Source: SAR202 cluster bacterium AC-647-N09_OGT_505m
GTDB lineage: Bacteria; Chloroflexota; Dehalococcoidia; UBA2985
Assembly: GCA_009391225.1 (NCBI GenBank)
Contig: VEXC01000010.1
Span: forward strand, 1 to 41,478
Reading direction: 5' to 3'
DNA length: 41,478 bases
In this document: piece by piece, positions 1 through 8,896 of the stretch
Layout of the letters: each line of letters begins with the position of its first letter
Numbering within the stretch: position 1 is the stretch's first letter
Notes under the pieces: model-generated
What the model saw: the letters and a program-made list of their open reading frames with translations, nothing else
Databases searched by the model: none
Told to the model about the DNA's origin: nothing
Made by a program: the position numbers and the translations under genes

Positions 1-2
1 GA

Positions 3-155
3 GCATTCTTTGACTTCTCTGGCTCTTACTTCAGAGCGTTCCTGATCCTGGCATGTATTTATCTTCTGGGGGCAATAGTTGTCAATCTCTCCAAGATTCC
101 GAGGCCTATACCATTGCCTTCTTCTCCAAATGCAACTCAATCTACGAGCGAGTGA
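3..155 (+). CDS. MFS transporter, C-terminal fragment (cut by window edge)
   Basis: An open frame enters from the left edge and stops at TGA 153-155. It gives 50 residues. They include a hydrophobic stretch (FRAFLILACIYLLGAIVVNL) followed by a polar, proline-rich tail (KIPRPIPLPSSPN). This is the usual look of the last transmembrane helix and cytoplasmic tail of a major facilitator superfamily permease. The gene faces the next one tail to tail. The family call rests on this last helix only, so substrate and subfamily cannot be stated. Confidence 0.55.
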   Translation, partial: AFFDFSGSYFRAFLILACIYLLGAIVVNLSKIPRPIPLPSSPNATQSTSE

Positions 156-465
156 CTCAGAGTTCGCAGGAGTGACACAGTAGTGCTCCAGAATGGGCGT
201 CTTACAGCCATAGCCGGTAAAAGAACCCCAGATAGTAGCTCGAGAAGGATTATATTTCGGTGCCCAGACTCGCTCGTCAAATGAGGATGCTATAGGAGAT
301 TCTGTCGCGGTTACAGTTCGTCAGCGTGTTTTCCACAATTAGTTTTTAGAATCTTTAGGATTTCCAATAGAGGCCCCGCCTTTCCCTCATAATCGTGGCT
401 AAGTCTCCAAGCAAAAGTGGCAGCATCTACAGGGGTACCATGGTTAGCGTCTAACACTAAGACAT
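156..465. other. Intergenic region between two convergent genes
   Basis: This stretch separates the ends of two convergent MFS genes. I see no open frame with coding character, no RNA gene and no convincing terminator. A short inverted repeat, GTTAG-CGT-CTAAC (about 443-455), lies near the end of the minus-strand gene but has no adjoining T-run. Confidence 0.5.
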
Positions 466-1770
466 TCAAGTAACAGGATGCTCAGGAGGCCTGAGGAGCA
501 CCATCAGTGTGGCTGCCACGGCACCTGCAATGGAAAAGATTATGAATGCAACGTAGTAGCTTTGGGTTACATCGTAGACGAATCCTGCGAATATTGGACC
601 AAGCACCAAGCCAAACATCTGAACAAAGTCCATCATTCCTGATATGGTACCAAAAGCCCTCCGGCCAAAATACTCGGCCCGTATCACAGACATCGTCGTT
701 GCGCCTCCTCCCCACCCAATCCCATAGATCAGTACGAAGAATATTAGGTGCCACCACATGGTTACATTGGCAAGAATCAGAGCACCTAAAGCTGCCAAAC
801 CTATTGTCGTGGCCATAACGAATCTCTTGGGCACCTGGTCTGCCAGCCACCCAAACCCGAGTCGTCCGACAATGCTAGTCACAGCGGTCATGCCTAGCAC
901 CGTAGCAGCCATCTGAGGGTTTATCCCTATATCAATCAGGAAGGGTACCTGGTGCAGCCCGATAGCACCAATAATCAGTTGACGCAACCCAAAGACCATG
1001 GACAGAAGCCAGAATACTGGCATCGTCAATGCCTCTCTCATGCTGTATGTTGCCTCAATCTCGCTCTGGTACGTGTTTATCCCTTTCTCAATCGTGGTCT
1101 GAGTGTCCTGACTCCCCTGTGGAGCATCTGGCAAAGGTGTTATGTCTCGCCCATCTGGCAACAGACCATACTGCTCTGGGCGATGGCGCATCACGCTGGC
1201 GAGGGGCAATGCCACCGCCCAAATTATCAGGCCCGTGATTGCGGCGGTAGGCCTCCAGCCTAAGTTAATGATAAGCCAGCCCAGCAGTGGTACAAAGATT
1301 CCTCCGATACCGACCCCGGAGGTGGTAATGCCCATGGCAATACCTCTTCTTCTGACAAACCAGTTAGCCGGTGCCACTAGGGCAGGGACGCGGATACCCA
1401 TAGACATTCCCAGGGAAATCAAAAGGATGTAAACAACATAGAACATCAGGAGAGAATGGACCATGCTCATCCAGATGAAACCCAGGCCCATGATTCCTAC
1501 TCCTATGAACATCATACGCCTGGGGCCAAACCGATCCACTAGGTAACCCTCGATTGGCCCCAGCATCCCACCCTCCAACTGAGCAATGGCCATAGCTCCG
1601 GACAGGGTAGCTCGACTAGTATTGAACTCCACGGCCAATGGCAGGAAGAAGACGCCAAATCCAAGCCAATAGAAACCGGCGCCAATTGATAGCACTATCA
1701 TCGCGGTGAAAGCAATCCACCATCCGTAAAACATGTGTTGTACCTTGAGGATATGTAGGAAGGCGTTCAA
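466..1770 (-). CDS. MFS transporter (oxalate/formate antiporter or monocarboxylate-like)
   Basis: A 434-residue polytopic membrane protein with about 12 predicted transmembrane helices. It would exchange or export a small solute at the cytoplasmic membrane. The start FYGWWIAFTAMIV and the loop after TM2, EGYLVDRFGPRR (about residues 74-85, the D-R-x-G-x-R motif of MFS loop 2-3), are typical of the oxalate/formate antiporter and monocarboxylate transporter group. A central hydrophilic loop (about 200-240) separates the two six-helix halves. The start may be TTG 1770 (AAAGGG upstream) or ATG 1734, which begins MFYGWW and has AAGG upstream. The neighbouring genes give no hint of substrate. Confidence 0.85.
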   Translation of the reverse strand: MNAFLHILKVQHMFYGWWIAFTAMIVLSIGAGFYWLGFGVFFLPLAVEFNTSRATLSGAMAIAQLEGGMLGPIEGYLVDRFGPRRMMFIGVGIMGLGFIWMSMVHSLLMFYVVYILLISLGMSMGIRVPALVAPANWFVRRRGIAMGITTSGVGIGGIFVPLLGWLIINLGWRPTAAITGLIIWAVALPLASVMRHRPEQYGLLPDGRDITPLPDAPQGSQDTQTTIEKGINTYQSEIEATYSMREALTMPVFWLLSMVFGLRQLIIGAIGLHQVPFLIDIGINPQMAATVLGMTAVTSIVGRLGFGWLADQVPKRFVMATTIGLAALGALILANVTMWWHLIFFVLIYGIGWGGGATTMSVIRAEYFGRRAFGTISGMMDFVQMFGLVLGPIFAGFVYDVTQSYYVAFIIFSIAGAVAATLMVLLRPPEHPVT

Positions 1771-2002
1771 ATCATGCCCTTTACTGAGGTTCGTTTACTA
1801 TCCGATACAGCATCCATTAGTTGTCCAGAGGTCATAGTCACATCTCCACAACTGTGAGTCAGCATAGCTCGTTGAAGGAATTTATTCCTGAACTGTCCAA
1901 CTACGAGTGAAGAGGGTACAGGAACTTCAATATTTGCGAATCAAAACCTCACGGTAATGGCATTATCATCGCATACATGTACTTATGCCCTACCTACAGG
2001 TG

Positions 2003-2995
2003 CTAGGTTCTGTGTGTTCTTAATGCGCCACATCTAGCGCAAGTATCAGTTTCGGCCGACTCATACTCATAACCACACACTGGACAAATGACCGCAGCGG
2101 TTATGAGCCTTGATTCCGGTTCATTCCCCTCTTCCACAACACGCATCATACTCAGTTCATCCTTATCGACGTTAGTGACATCAAATATTCCAAGACCCCC
2201 AATTTTTGCCATTATTTCTGTTGGAAGCGTCATGTTTCCAGTTCTATCGAGTATAATCCTACGCGTACCCGATAAGTTTGATACATCAATATTGGCTCCA
2301 TGCTCTGCGACAAAACGACCATCAATCAGTTCAAGGGACCGGTCGGCAAATGCTGCTACTTCAGAGCTGTGAGTAACAATTAGAAAAGATACGTTAACTT
2401 CGTCGACCATCTCGCGAAACAGCCGTAGAATATCTCTGCTTGTTACGAGATCAACCGACCCCGTAGGTTCATCTGCTATGATAATCTTGGGCTTCGTAAT
2501 CAGCGACCGAGCGATCGCTGCTCTTTGTTTTTCCCCGCCGGAGACCTGAGAAGGTAACATCTTAGATTGCGGAGCGATTCCTAGCCGCTCTAGCAAAATC
2601 ATTGCTTCTCTTCGAGCTCGTCTCGGGCTAACTTTTAGATATTTGAGTGGCAGAGCAACATTATTAACTATGTCCATGTACGGCAAGAGATTCGAATCTT
2701 GAAATATGAACGAAACGGTTCGCTGACGAAGGTTGAGTAACTCAGTCGGGTTGAGCCTAGAGATTGACTTGCCTTCGAAGAAAATATCGCCTGCTGATGG
2801 TTTCATCAAACCACCGAGGCACTTCATCAGTGTGGACTTACCGGACCCAGAAGGTCCGACAACTGAGACAACCTCTTTCTGGTTAACCGTAATGTAAATA
2901 CCACGCAATCCCACGACGTTTCCATCAACCGCTTCGGTCTGATATACGTGATATAGATCCTCTGCACGCAGTATTTCAGATTGTGTGACTTCCAT
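2003..2995 (-). CDS. ABC transporter ATPase (LolD/MacB type) with C-terminal zinc ribbon
   Basis: Nucleotide-binding subunit of a MacB/LolD-type ABC system, last gene of a three-gene operon. Walker A GPSGSGKS is at 47-54, the Q-loop is around 99, signature VSGGE at 151-155, Walker B IIIADEP at 171-177 and the switch His at 209 (VTHSS). The ATPase core ends near residue 235. About 95 more residues follow and end in CPVC...CARCG (Cys 304, 307, 319, 322), a four-Cys zinc-ribbon motif. Such an extension is not usual in this family and may dock a partner or sense metal or redox state. An AGAGGAA ribosome-binding site precedes the ATG. The gap to the permease gene is 7 nt, so the genes are probably translationally coupled. 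Confidence 0.9.
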   Translation of the reverse strand: MEVTQSEILRAEDLYHVYQTEAVDGNVVGLRGIYITVNQKEVVSVVGPSGSGKSTLMKCLGGLMKPSAGDIFFEGKSISRLNPTELLNLRQRTVSFIFQDSNLLPYMDIVNNVALPLKYLKVSPRRARREAMILLERLGIAPQSKMLPSQVSGGEKQRAAIARSLITKPKIIIADEPTGSVDLVTSRDILRLFREMVDEVNVSFLIVTHSSEVAAFADRSLELIDGRFVAEHGANIDVSNLSGTRRIILDRTGNMTLPTEIMAKIGGLGIFDVTNVDKDELSMMRVVEEGNEPESRLITAAVICPVCGYEYESAETDTCARCGALRTHRT

Positions 2996-3002
2996 ATCAA
3001 TA

Positions 3003-6000
3003 TTATTCCTCTTTGAGAACAGTTGGTAAATCGCTTCTAACTGCCCTGAGCGTTGTCAACAAAAGTGCTGCAAATACCAGGAGGAAGACCAACGCGTTCA
3101 CTGTCAAGATTTGCAACCAGGGCCAAACCAATTCACGGGTCACTATTACCTCAGATCCCAAGAAGAGCTGGAACAACGCACCAAGGAGAGAGAAGAGCCC
3201 CGTGAAGGTTTGAGCCAGTCCTAGCCCAAGAAGCCCACCCAATACGAGGCTCAGAGTAAAGACCGAAGTTATCTCAAATATCACGAGTCTGCTAAGTTGC
3301 GCTACGCTTGCTCCAATAGACTGCAAGATTGCTAATTCACGTCTCCTCCGTGTCAACACTAACGATAGGAATACCAACGATGAAGCCAACGTAGCGAAAG
3401 CGGCTACAATATATTGCAAACTTAGAATACCCGGAGTGCCAAATATTAATCCACCGTTTCTTTTCACTTCTCCATATGCAGTTGCCCAATCCTGAACCGA
3501 TAGCACGGAACTATCTAACGCAATCTGACTACTCAATTCTTGAAGGGCATCCGAGCACTCATTCGTCTTTTCATCGCAAAATTCAACGAACCAATCACTA
3601 GATCTATAATCCTCGCTGCCGTTCAGAGCTGGGAACGTAGAATCTGCCAGCAAAATAACCTTGCTCGAACGATCCTGAGACATTCCTGGAATCCATTTAT
3701 GTCCTCCAAGATAATCCACAGTGATTCCTTCTTGCTCTACGTCTTGGAGATTCGCAGAAAATGGATACACCAAATCAAGTGAACTAAATCCTTTTCCGAT
3801 GTTGTCCTCGGCGTTAACGTTGTCAAACGGTGAAAGTATGTCATTAATGCCACCTTCTGCCTGAATAGCTAAGTCAAGGGTTTCAGCTACATCTACCCCT
3901 GATGTAAAGCCTCGATTGGGCAGTTGAGAGAAGACGCTGAGTCCTTTTTGCAACCATTGATCGTCCCAATGAAGAACCTCAAGATGATTGGGAGAGAGTA
4001 TGGCAGCACTTACAGTCGAACGCCGCTCCTTGACCACAATGCCAGATACCAGACGAATCGAAGTCGTATTAACTGTAAGTAAATTGTCCCTCACATCAAT
4101 TTTAGCGATTGCTGAATCTAGAAACTCGTTCATCTCTAGCTCTGACATAGGTCGAGACAGTTCTATATGCACATCAGCACCCACGGCCGCCGAAGCAGAT
4201 TGTTCGTCAACGAGTGACCCTGTATACCCTTGGAACACGGCCATGGTGACTATCGATATAGTCAGAACAACTATAAGACCTAATTGATTCATCGTACTAT
4301 TTAGTTCTGAACCCCTAATTCCGATTCGCACGTCTGATAGCAGTCGGGTTTTCCCCAACAACAATACAGTTAATCTGGGCCCGTATCCGCTAAGACGGGC
4401 CATAATAATCGCTCCTCCAATCCATAATGAAAATGGGCCGAAAACATACAATAGCACTGTAGCAAGAGATAACTTAGGGTTGGTGAAACTAATAACGATT
4501 GCAGACATCCCTACTAGGAATAAGAGGATATTGACTACCAGGAATAATTTACTCTTGTTGGTCTTTACTTCTTTCTTAATCCCCTCTTCAATCTCCATTG
4601 CAAGAAAACGTCTCGTCTTAAACCAAGCAATCACCATCGCTAGACCAACCGTAACAACGAAGACAAATATCGTTGGCATCAAGGTAGTTCTTGCACTCAT
4701 TGCGTATTCACTCTTCTCGAATTCCATGAAACCAACAGCATTCGCAATAAAGTGTGCAAAAACAAGTCCCAGGATATATCCCAAGCCCCAAGCCACACCA
4801 CTAATGATGAAAACTTCAGAAAGGATAAGACCGCGCAACGCACGTGCCGTTCCTCCATAGACTCGGTGAATAGCGATTTCCGCTCTACGTTGTTCCAAGG
4901 CCAAGTTCAGACCGTAGACCAGAACAGCTAGGGAGAGAACTATGACGGGAACCATCAGAACATAATCTACTATCTGAACGAGAATCACGAAGATATTGAT
5001 ATCCGATAAGAAATTTATGATTCTGTCTTCATAATTGATCTCTATCCCATCGTATGTGACAGGAGTAGAGGGAGTTCCTTCCATCCTCTCTTCCAAGCTA
5101 TTCAGCCAAGTTTGAGCATTGCCCACTGTATTCGAAGGCATTAAGGAGCGATCAATATTTAGAGCTAGAAACGCATGATCTGTTCCCATTAATGCATTGG
5201 TCTGTGCTTGGTCAAGAGACGCTGCAGTGAGTAACATTCTTCCTCGAAGTCCGTTGTCTCTCCAGGTCTCTCCGTATGGTTTGTAGATTCCGATTACATT
5301 TACGTTTCTTATATCTACAATCTGCCTACAAAAGTCTCTTTCTAACTCCCAATAGCTCGCCTCGCCGATATATGTCTTGTTGGTACCAAGCATGGGAGCG
5401 CAGTCTTGTATCTGGCCCTTTTCATGGGCACTACTGGCAAATGAATATGATATGTTGATTAAGTCGCCTACGGATAAATCACCCATAGATGCAAGCTCTT
5501 GAGGTACTACGGCTTGGAATTCCGTCTCCTCGAATTGCCCCGAGAACCATTCTCCATCCATTACCTTATTAGCATAGATATCCCCGAGGGATCCGTTTGT
5601 GGCCTCAAGTGAGAGAAACATCATTCGTATATCAGGCTGACTGCTGAACTCGTTGATGGTGGGTTGTGGAAAGTCTGCTCCTGACTCTGATTCTTGAGAG
5701 GATCCCGTAATACCCTCCACTCGGATATCTTGAGAAACAGCCCGCGCTAATACATCGGGTTCAAATGGATTCTCTGATGGATAGACATCAAGATAAAATC
5801 CTTGCCTTGCAAAAATTAGGCCGCAATCCATAAATTCGGATTGCTCAATAAAGTCATTACAAATATTGGAGAAGTCCTTGAGGTTATCCGTGCGCGTTTC
5901 GGGTTTATATCCAGGTTCGTTCTTAAAGTGAATCAAAGCATCATAGGGCACATTCTTGATCGCATCCTGCATCGCAACTTGCCCAAGCGCTGCACCATAC

Positions 6001-6128
6001 CCCAATACGGCAATGAGGACAACAGTGGCAAGGAAGACACCGGCGAATACAGCAAAGCCTCTGCTGGGCGATAGCCATGCACTACGAGCACCTATAAGAA
6101 AATTATCCGCTACGGATGCTAATGACAT
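3003..6128 (-). CDS. ABC transporter permease, FtsX/MacB-like, two FtsX modules
   Basis: A 1041-residue membrane subunit lying between two ATPase genes. It has one N-terminal helix (about 22-48), then a long extracytoplasmic segment (about 50-370) with several Cys residues. A first three-helix FtsX module follows (about 375-500), two more helices (about 520-575), a further helix near 610, a second extracytoplasmic domain (about 645-890), and a last FtsX module (about 895-1030). This layout matches the fused permeases of the MacB/LolCE superfamily. Those act by mechanotransmission on lipoproteins, peptides or envelope material rather than by moving solutes through the membrane. Both flanking ATPases could pair to form the nucleotide-binding dimer. 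Substrate unknown. Confidence 0.88.
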   Translation of the reverse strand: MSLASVADNFLIGARSAWLSPSRGFAVFAGVFLATVVLIAVLGYGAALGQVAMQDAIKNVPYDALIHFKNEPGYKPETRTDNLKDFSNICNDFIEQSEFMDCGLIFARQGFYLDVYPSENPFEPDVLARAVSQDIRVEGITGSSQESESGADFPQPTINEFSSQPDIRMMFLSLEATNGSLGDIYANKVMDGEWFSGQFEETEFQAVVPQELASMGDLSVGDLINISYSFASSAHEKGQIQDCAPMLGTNKTYIGEASYWELERDFCRQIVDIRNVNVIGIYKPYGETWRDNGLRGRMLLTAASLDQAQTNALMGTDHAFLALNIDRSLMPSNTVGNAQTWLNSLEERMEGTPSTPVTYDGIEINYEDRIINFLSDINIFVILVQIVDYVLMVPVIVLSLAVLVYGLNLALEQRRAEIAIHRVYGGTARALRGLILSEVFIISGVAWGLGYILGLVFAHFIANAVGFMEFEKSEYAMSARTTLMPTIFVFVVTVGLAMVIAWFKTRRFLAMEIEEGIKKEVKTNKSKLFLVVNILLFLVGMSAIVISFTNPKLSLATVLLYVFGPFSLWIGGAIIMARLSGYGPRLTVLLLGKTRLLSDVRIGIRGSELNSTMNQLGLIVVLTISIVTMAVFQGYTGSLVDEQSASAAVGADVHIELSRPMSELEMNEFLDSAIAKIDVRDNLLTVNTTSIRLVSGIVVKERRSTVSAAILSPNHLEVLHWDDQWLQKGLSVFSQLPNRGFTSGVDVAETLDLAIQAEGGINDILSPFDNVNAEDNIGKGFSSLDLVYPFSANLQDVEQEGITVDYLGGHKWIPGMSQDRSSKVILLADSTFPALNGSEDYRSSDWFVEFCDEKTNECSDALQELSSQIALDSSVLSVQDWATAYGEVKRNGGLIFGTPGILSLQYIVAAFATLASSLVFLSLVLTRRRRELAILQSIGASVAQLSRLVIFEITSVFTLSLVLGGLLGLGLAQTFTGLFSLLGALFQLFLGSEVIVTRELVWPWLQILTVNALVFLLVFAALLLTTLRAVRSDLPTVLKEE

Positions 6129-6150
6129 ATGGACTTCAATGACTACTCGA

Positions 6151-6852
6151 TCAGGCTCCTGGAGAAATCACACGACCGTCTCTCAGCAACAATATTCTGT
6201 CTGCCATAGTGGCAAGCAAAGGATCATGTGTAACCATCAGGAGTGAAATTGGCCTAGAGGGGTCATGGCATAACGATTGAAAGAGCCTCAGCAACGCTTT
6301 CCCGCTTTCACTATCTAAATTCCCTGTAGGCTCATCGGCGAGCAGCAATGATTTATCTCCGGCTATAGCACGTGCAACTGAAACCCTCTGACTTTGCCCT
6401 CCAGACAATTGCTGTGGATAAAAAGCCATTCTGTCAATCAAGCCAACTTGTTCAATAGCGGAACGTGCTTTATCTCGAGCCTCTTCTACTGAGAATCCAG
6501 ATAATGTGAGGGCAAACGCTACATTGTCGAGCACATTCAGGTGTTCCAATAGATTGGAATTTTGGAAAACCCATCCAATACTATTGCGACGTAAACTATC
6601 AAGCTGGAGGGGTTTCTTTTTCCCATAACTATAGCCGTCTAATCCCACATAGCCGTCATCAGCTTCAAGTAATCCACCTACAATATTGAGCAGAGTTGAT
6701 TTACCACTACCAGAAGGGCCCATCAAAGCAACAAGTTCTCCAATATTCATAGAGAACTCCAAGTTATTTAAAACATGGAGTCTATTCTTGCCAATCTTGA
6801 AGCTTTTATTGATTCCGGAAGCAGTAAGGATAATATTATCTACTCCAGTCAA
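6151..6852 (-). CDS. ABC transporter ATPase (LolD/MacB type), first gene of operon
   Basis: A 233-residue ATPase of normal LolD length. Walker A GPSGSGKS is at 45-52, signature LSGGQ at 149-153, Walker B LLLADEP at 169-175, and the D-loop and switch His (MVTHDP) follow. The start codon is TTG (6850-6852). It is supported by a perfect AGGAGG six bases upstream (about 6859-6864); the frame has no better start. It opens the operon with the 1041-aa permease (22-nt gap) and the zinc-ribbon ATPase. A degenerate copy of the dispersed promoter-like element lies about 160 nt upstream. Confidence 0.92.
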   Translation of the reverse strand: MTGVDNIILTASGINKSFKIGKNRLHVLNNLEFSMNIGELVALMGPSGSGKSTLLNIVGGLLEADDGYVGLDGYSYGKKKPLQLDSLRRNSIGWVFQNSNLLEHLNVLDNVAFALTLSGFSVEEARDKARSAIEQVGLIDRMAFYPQQLSGGQSQRVSVARAIAGDKSLLLADEPTGNLDSESGKALLRLFQSLCHDPSRPISLLMVTHDPLLATMADRILLLRDGRVISPGA

Positions 6853-6858
6853 ATGTTG

Positions 6859-6864
6859 CCTCCT
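6859..6864 (-). promoter_or_regulatory. Strong ribosome-binding site fixing a TTG start
   Basis: Perfect AGGAGG on the minus strand, six bases before TTG 6852. It decides the start of the first ABC ATPase gene. Confidence 0.75.
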
Positions 6865-7011
6865 AATTCAAAACTTGGCTGTGGAGTATTCTGACAGCTT
6901 AGCCACGGTTCCGAATGAAACCAAGTTATGGCCACTCGGTAGATTCAATTCTCGATGCGCATACAGCGCAGCCTTGTCCGTTCATCTGCCCCAGATAGAA
7001 CCCTCCTCACC

Positions 7012-7033
7012 CAATAACCCGTCAGGGAGATGC
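7012..7033 (-). promoter_or_regulatory. Degenerate copy 1 of the dispersed promoter-like element
   Basis: On the minus strand it reads GCATCTCCCTGACGGGTTAT and then diverges. The conserved CTGACGGGT is intact, but two bases are missing inside the hexamer that is TATAAT in other copies. It lies upstream of the ABC operon that begins at 6852. It is probably a weak or dead promoter. Confidence 0.4.
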
Positions 7034-7120
7034 TAGGGGCATGGGGTGGTTGTGGGAGACATGGGATGTGTGAGTTGCGAGGATATTGAATCTGGTTCTG
7101 CTAATTGGGTTCTTTGGGTT

Positions 7121-7441
7121 CTAATGCGCCCTAGGTTTGGCCGGCACACCATATGCTACTGGAACAGGCTCGCCCCAGGGAGTCTCAACTTGTTGTACAT
7201 TGGTGGAATATCCGCCCAAGTCCTGATCTAGGCCTTGCATAGAGCGATCCTTAAGGTAAGCCTCCAGTTGTTCCTTGGCCCTGGCCCCAACGAAATGGAC
7301 CTGCCCGCAGCAGCAATGCTCGTGGTTGGCTTCGTCTGTACCCCGTTGATAGCGGGCTCTAGGTTTGCACCCACAGGCACAGTCATAGCGAACCTCCACT
7401 TCGTCTGGATTATTTCTAGGCGTTCGGACTATAAACTCCAT
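7121..7441 (-). CDS. Small Cys/His-rich protein, probable metal binder
   Basis: A 106-residue soluble protein I do not recognise. Its centre holds a dense cluster: CACGC, then HEHCCCGQVHF, all within about 30 residues. Such spacing suggests binding of zinc or another soft metal. The remainder is acidic and polar, with no membrane segment. I chose ATG 7441 because AGAGGTGAAGAG directly precedes it. A longer frame to about 7486 adds a poor, arginine-rich lead. Its neighbours (ABC operon downstream, nuclease-like gene upstream on the other strand) give no functional link. Confidence 0.7.
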   Translation of the reverse strand: MEFIVRTPRNNPDEVEVRYDCACGCKPRARYQRGTDEANHEHCCCGQVHFVGARAKEQLEAYLKDRSMQGLDQDLGGYSTNVQQVETPWGEPVPVAYGVPAKPRAH

Positions 7442-7690
7442 CTCTTCACCTCTTGTTCTATTTGGACAAACCAACAGCCCCCTCACATAGAGTTGGGTTG
7501 GCGCCCCTAAAAATGGTGGATGGCACTTGAGTTGAACCAGTGAACTCTTGAGTGTGGATCTAGTGCTCTGTTGTTTCCAGATGTAACCCAGTGTTTCTCC
7601 TTAGAAGTATTTATACCTGAATCTGTACTCTCGTGTAAATGACTGTTGATCGGCATTGGTGTACAAAATGGTGTACGCGGCTGTGTAATA

Positions 7691-7740
7691 AGCCCCCAGC
7701 AACCGCTTCTGTGTTGACCCCGGTTGCACCTAATGCCCCA
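7691..7740 (-). repeat. Dispersed repeat, copy A
   Basis: On the minus strand it contains TTAGGTGCAACCGGGGTCAA followed by CACAGAAGCGGTTGCTGG. Copy B at 18179-18229 has the same stretch with a one-base gap and a few substitutions, about 80% identical over about 45 nt. The tract CGCTTCTGTGTTG (plus strand) is identical in both. Confidence 0.6.
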
Positions 7741-7826
7741 TGGAACTCCTAGAAGTAAATACACCTATATTCGCTAAGGTAGTAGAATGTGGTGGCTATG
7801 AATAAAGCAGTAGAATTCTTCCGACG

Positions 7827-7843
7827 CCATCCGTTCAGGATGG
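7827..7843. promoter_or_regulatory. Perfect inverted repeat upstream of nuclease-like gene
   Basis: CCATCC-GTTCA-GGATGG: 6-bp arms with a 5-nt centre. It ends 4 bases before the possible TTG start and 34 bases before ATG 7877. It could be an operator or an mRNA hairpin that hides the start region. The role is inferred. Confidence 0.35.
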
Positions 7844-7876
7844 TTATTGTATTGTGGCTTAGAGTTTGAGTCGATT

Positions 7877-8896
7877 ATGAATTACTGGTCACGCAACCTA
7901 TTTAAGGGCAGAGTAGGTGAGGCAGTTATAGAATCTGTGCTAAGTGAGTTTGGATACCGTGTCTTGAGGGCAGGTTACGAGCAGGCGGGTGGAGCCCAAG
8001 AGCTGATGAAGCCAGATCTTCTCGTAGAGAATCCACAGACGAGGCAGCAGACATACGTTGAGGTGAAATATCGCTCAGCTCGGCCTACGGCTGTGCAGCT
8101 AGATCCTGAACGGCTCTCAGTGATACGGCAGGATTATCCTCAAGCAATTCTTGCCTTTGTATCGGCTTACGACGGTGCCATTTACTGCACAGCCCTCGAT
8201 AATCTCGATGTGGGAGAAGGTGATAGAGTTAACCTGCTAGATGGAGGATGGCAGCCTATATGGCACTATTTCCCACTGGTATTGCCCGGTCCGAAATTGC
8301 ACGGCTTATGGAAGGATCTGAGGGCATCACTGGAGAACTTCGGATCTCGAATCGTGTCTCGCAGGCCAGGCGGTCAACTCTTGGAGGACGAGACCGATGC
8401 GTTAGCAGCATATCTCGAAGCGACGTGGGAAGAACCAATGCAGGGCCTGGGTATAGCTGAGCCAGAGCCAGAGAAGCTAACCCTTGAGGAGAAATGGGAA
8501 AATGCAAGAGAGATTAACGCTGCCACACTGGTATTGGACTTGTTTGAGTATTCTGAGGAAGATAGCATCGAGACCAATACCCTGCTTCTGGCCCTGGGGC
8601 GAGCACTGGGAAGACGGGGCGAGGGCATACTTACGATTGATCTTGGAGAAGTGGCTAGGTCGCTCGGACTCGAACAAGATGACAGAGCAGTGGTGGGACT
8701 TATCCGAGCGGGTTTCAATGTTCAGCCCCATGACCGCAAGATTACTGACCTAAGGGATCGGTTGTTGGCGGAATTGCCAGACGGAGTCGGAGGAGTGTAC
8801 ATGATCGATCCGTCAGTACCATTTGAGGAAGCGCACCAAGTGGATTTCAAGACGGCAATCAGACTCGCGTGGAACCCATGCCGAATAGACCGGTGA
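7877..8896 (+). CDS. PD-(D/E)XK nuclease-like protein
   Basis: A 339-residue soluble protein. The N-terminal part has the layout of the PD-(D/E)XK fold. Glu near residue 15 (GEAVIESVL) precedes KPDLLV, then TYVEVKYRS: Asp47 and the E62-V-K64 motif form the expected metal-binding and catalytic set. This fold is shared by restriction enzymes, Holliday-junction resolvases and repair nucleases. The C-terminal two thirds (acidic linker about 185-210, then a helical region about 215-300) I do not recognise; it may bind DNA or a partner. An alternative TTG start at 7847 would add ten residues. Neither start has a good ribosome-binding site. No methyltransferase is nearby, so this is not an obvious restriction-modification pair. 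Confidence 0.72.
   Translation: MNYWSRNLFKGRVGEAVIESVLSEFGYRVLRAGYEQAGGAQELMKPDLLVENPQTRQQTYVEVKYRSARPTAVQLDPERLSVIRQDYPQAILAFVSAYDGAIYCTALDNLDVGEGDRVNLLDGGWQPIWHYFPLVLPGPKLHGLWKDLRASLENFGSRIVSRRPGGQLLEDETDALAAYLEATWEEPMQGLGIAEPEPEKLTLEEKWENAREINAATLVLDLFEYSEEDSIETNTLLLALGRALGRRGEGILTIDLGEVARSLGLEQDDRAVVGLIRAGFNVQPHDRKITDLRDRLLAELPDGVGGVYMIDPSVPFEEAHQVDFKTAIRLAWNPCRIDR

Larger units (their letters stand above)
7442..7846. other. Gene-poor region with repeats
   Basis: No convincing gene. A minus-strand frame (7507-7764) exists but has no coding character. The region holds a direct repeat GGTGTAC at 7658-7664 and 7670-7676, a dispersed repeat shared with 18179-18229 (7691-7740), and a perfect inverted repeat CCATCC-GTTCA-GGATGG (7827-7843) just upstream of the next gene. 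The stretch 7510-7580 looks vaguely like a tRNA T-arm but does not fold as one. Confidence 0.5.

Noticed and set aside
7505..7585. tRNA-like stretch on the minus strand (GAGC, GTTCAAC loop, CCACCA end)
   Set aside because: No matching acceptor stem and several mismatches in the other arms; the T-arm resemblance alone is not enough.
7507..7764. 85-codon minus-strand frame
   Set aside because: Sequence lacks protein-like composition and overlaps dispersed repeat A; no ribosome-binding site.
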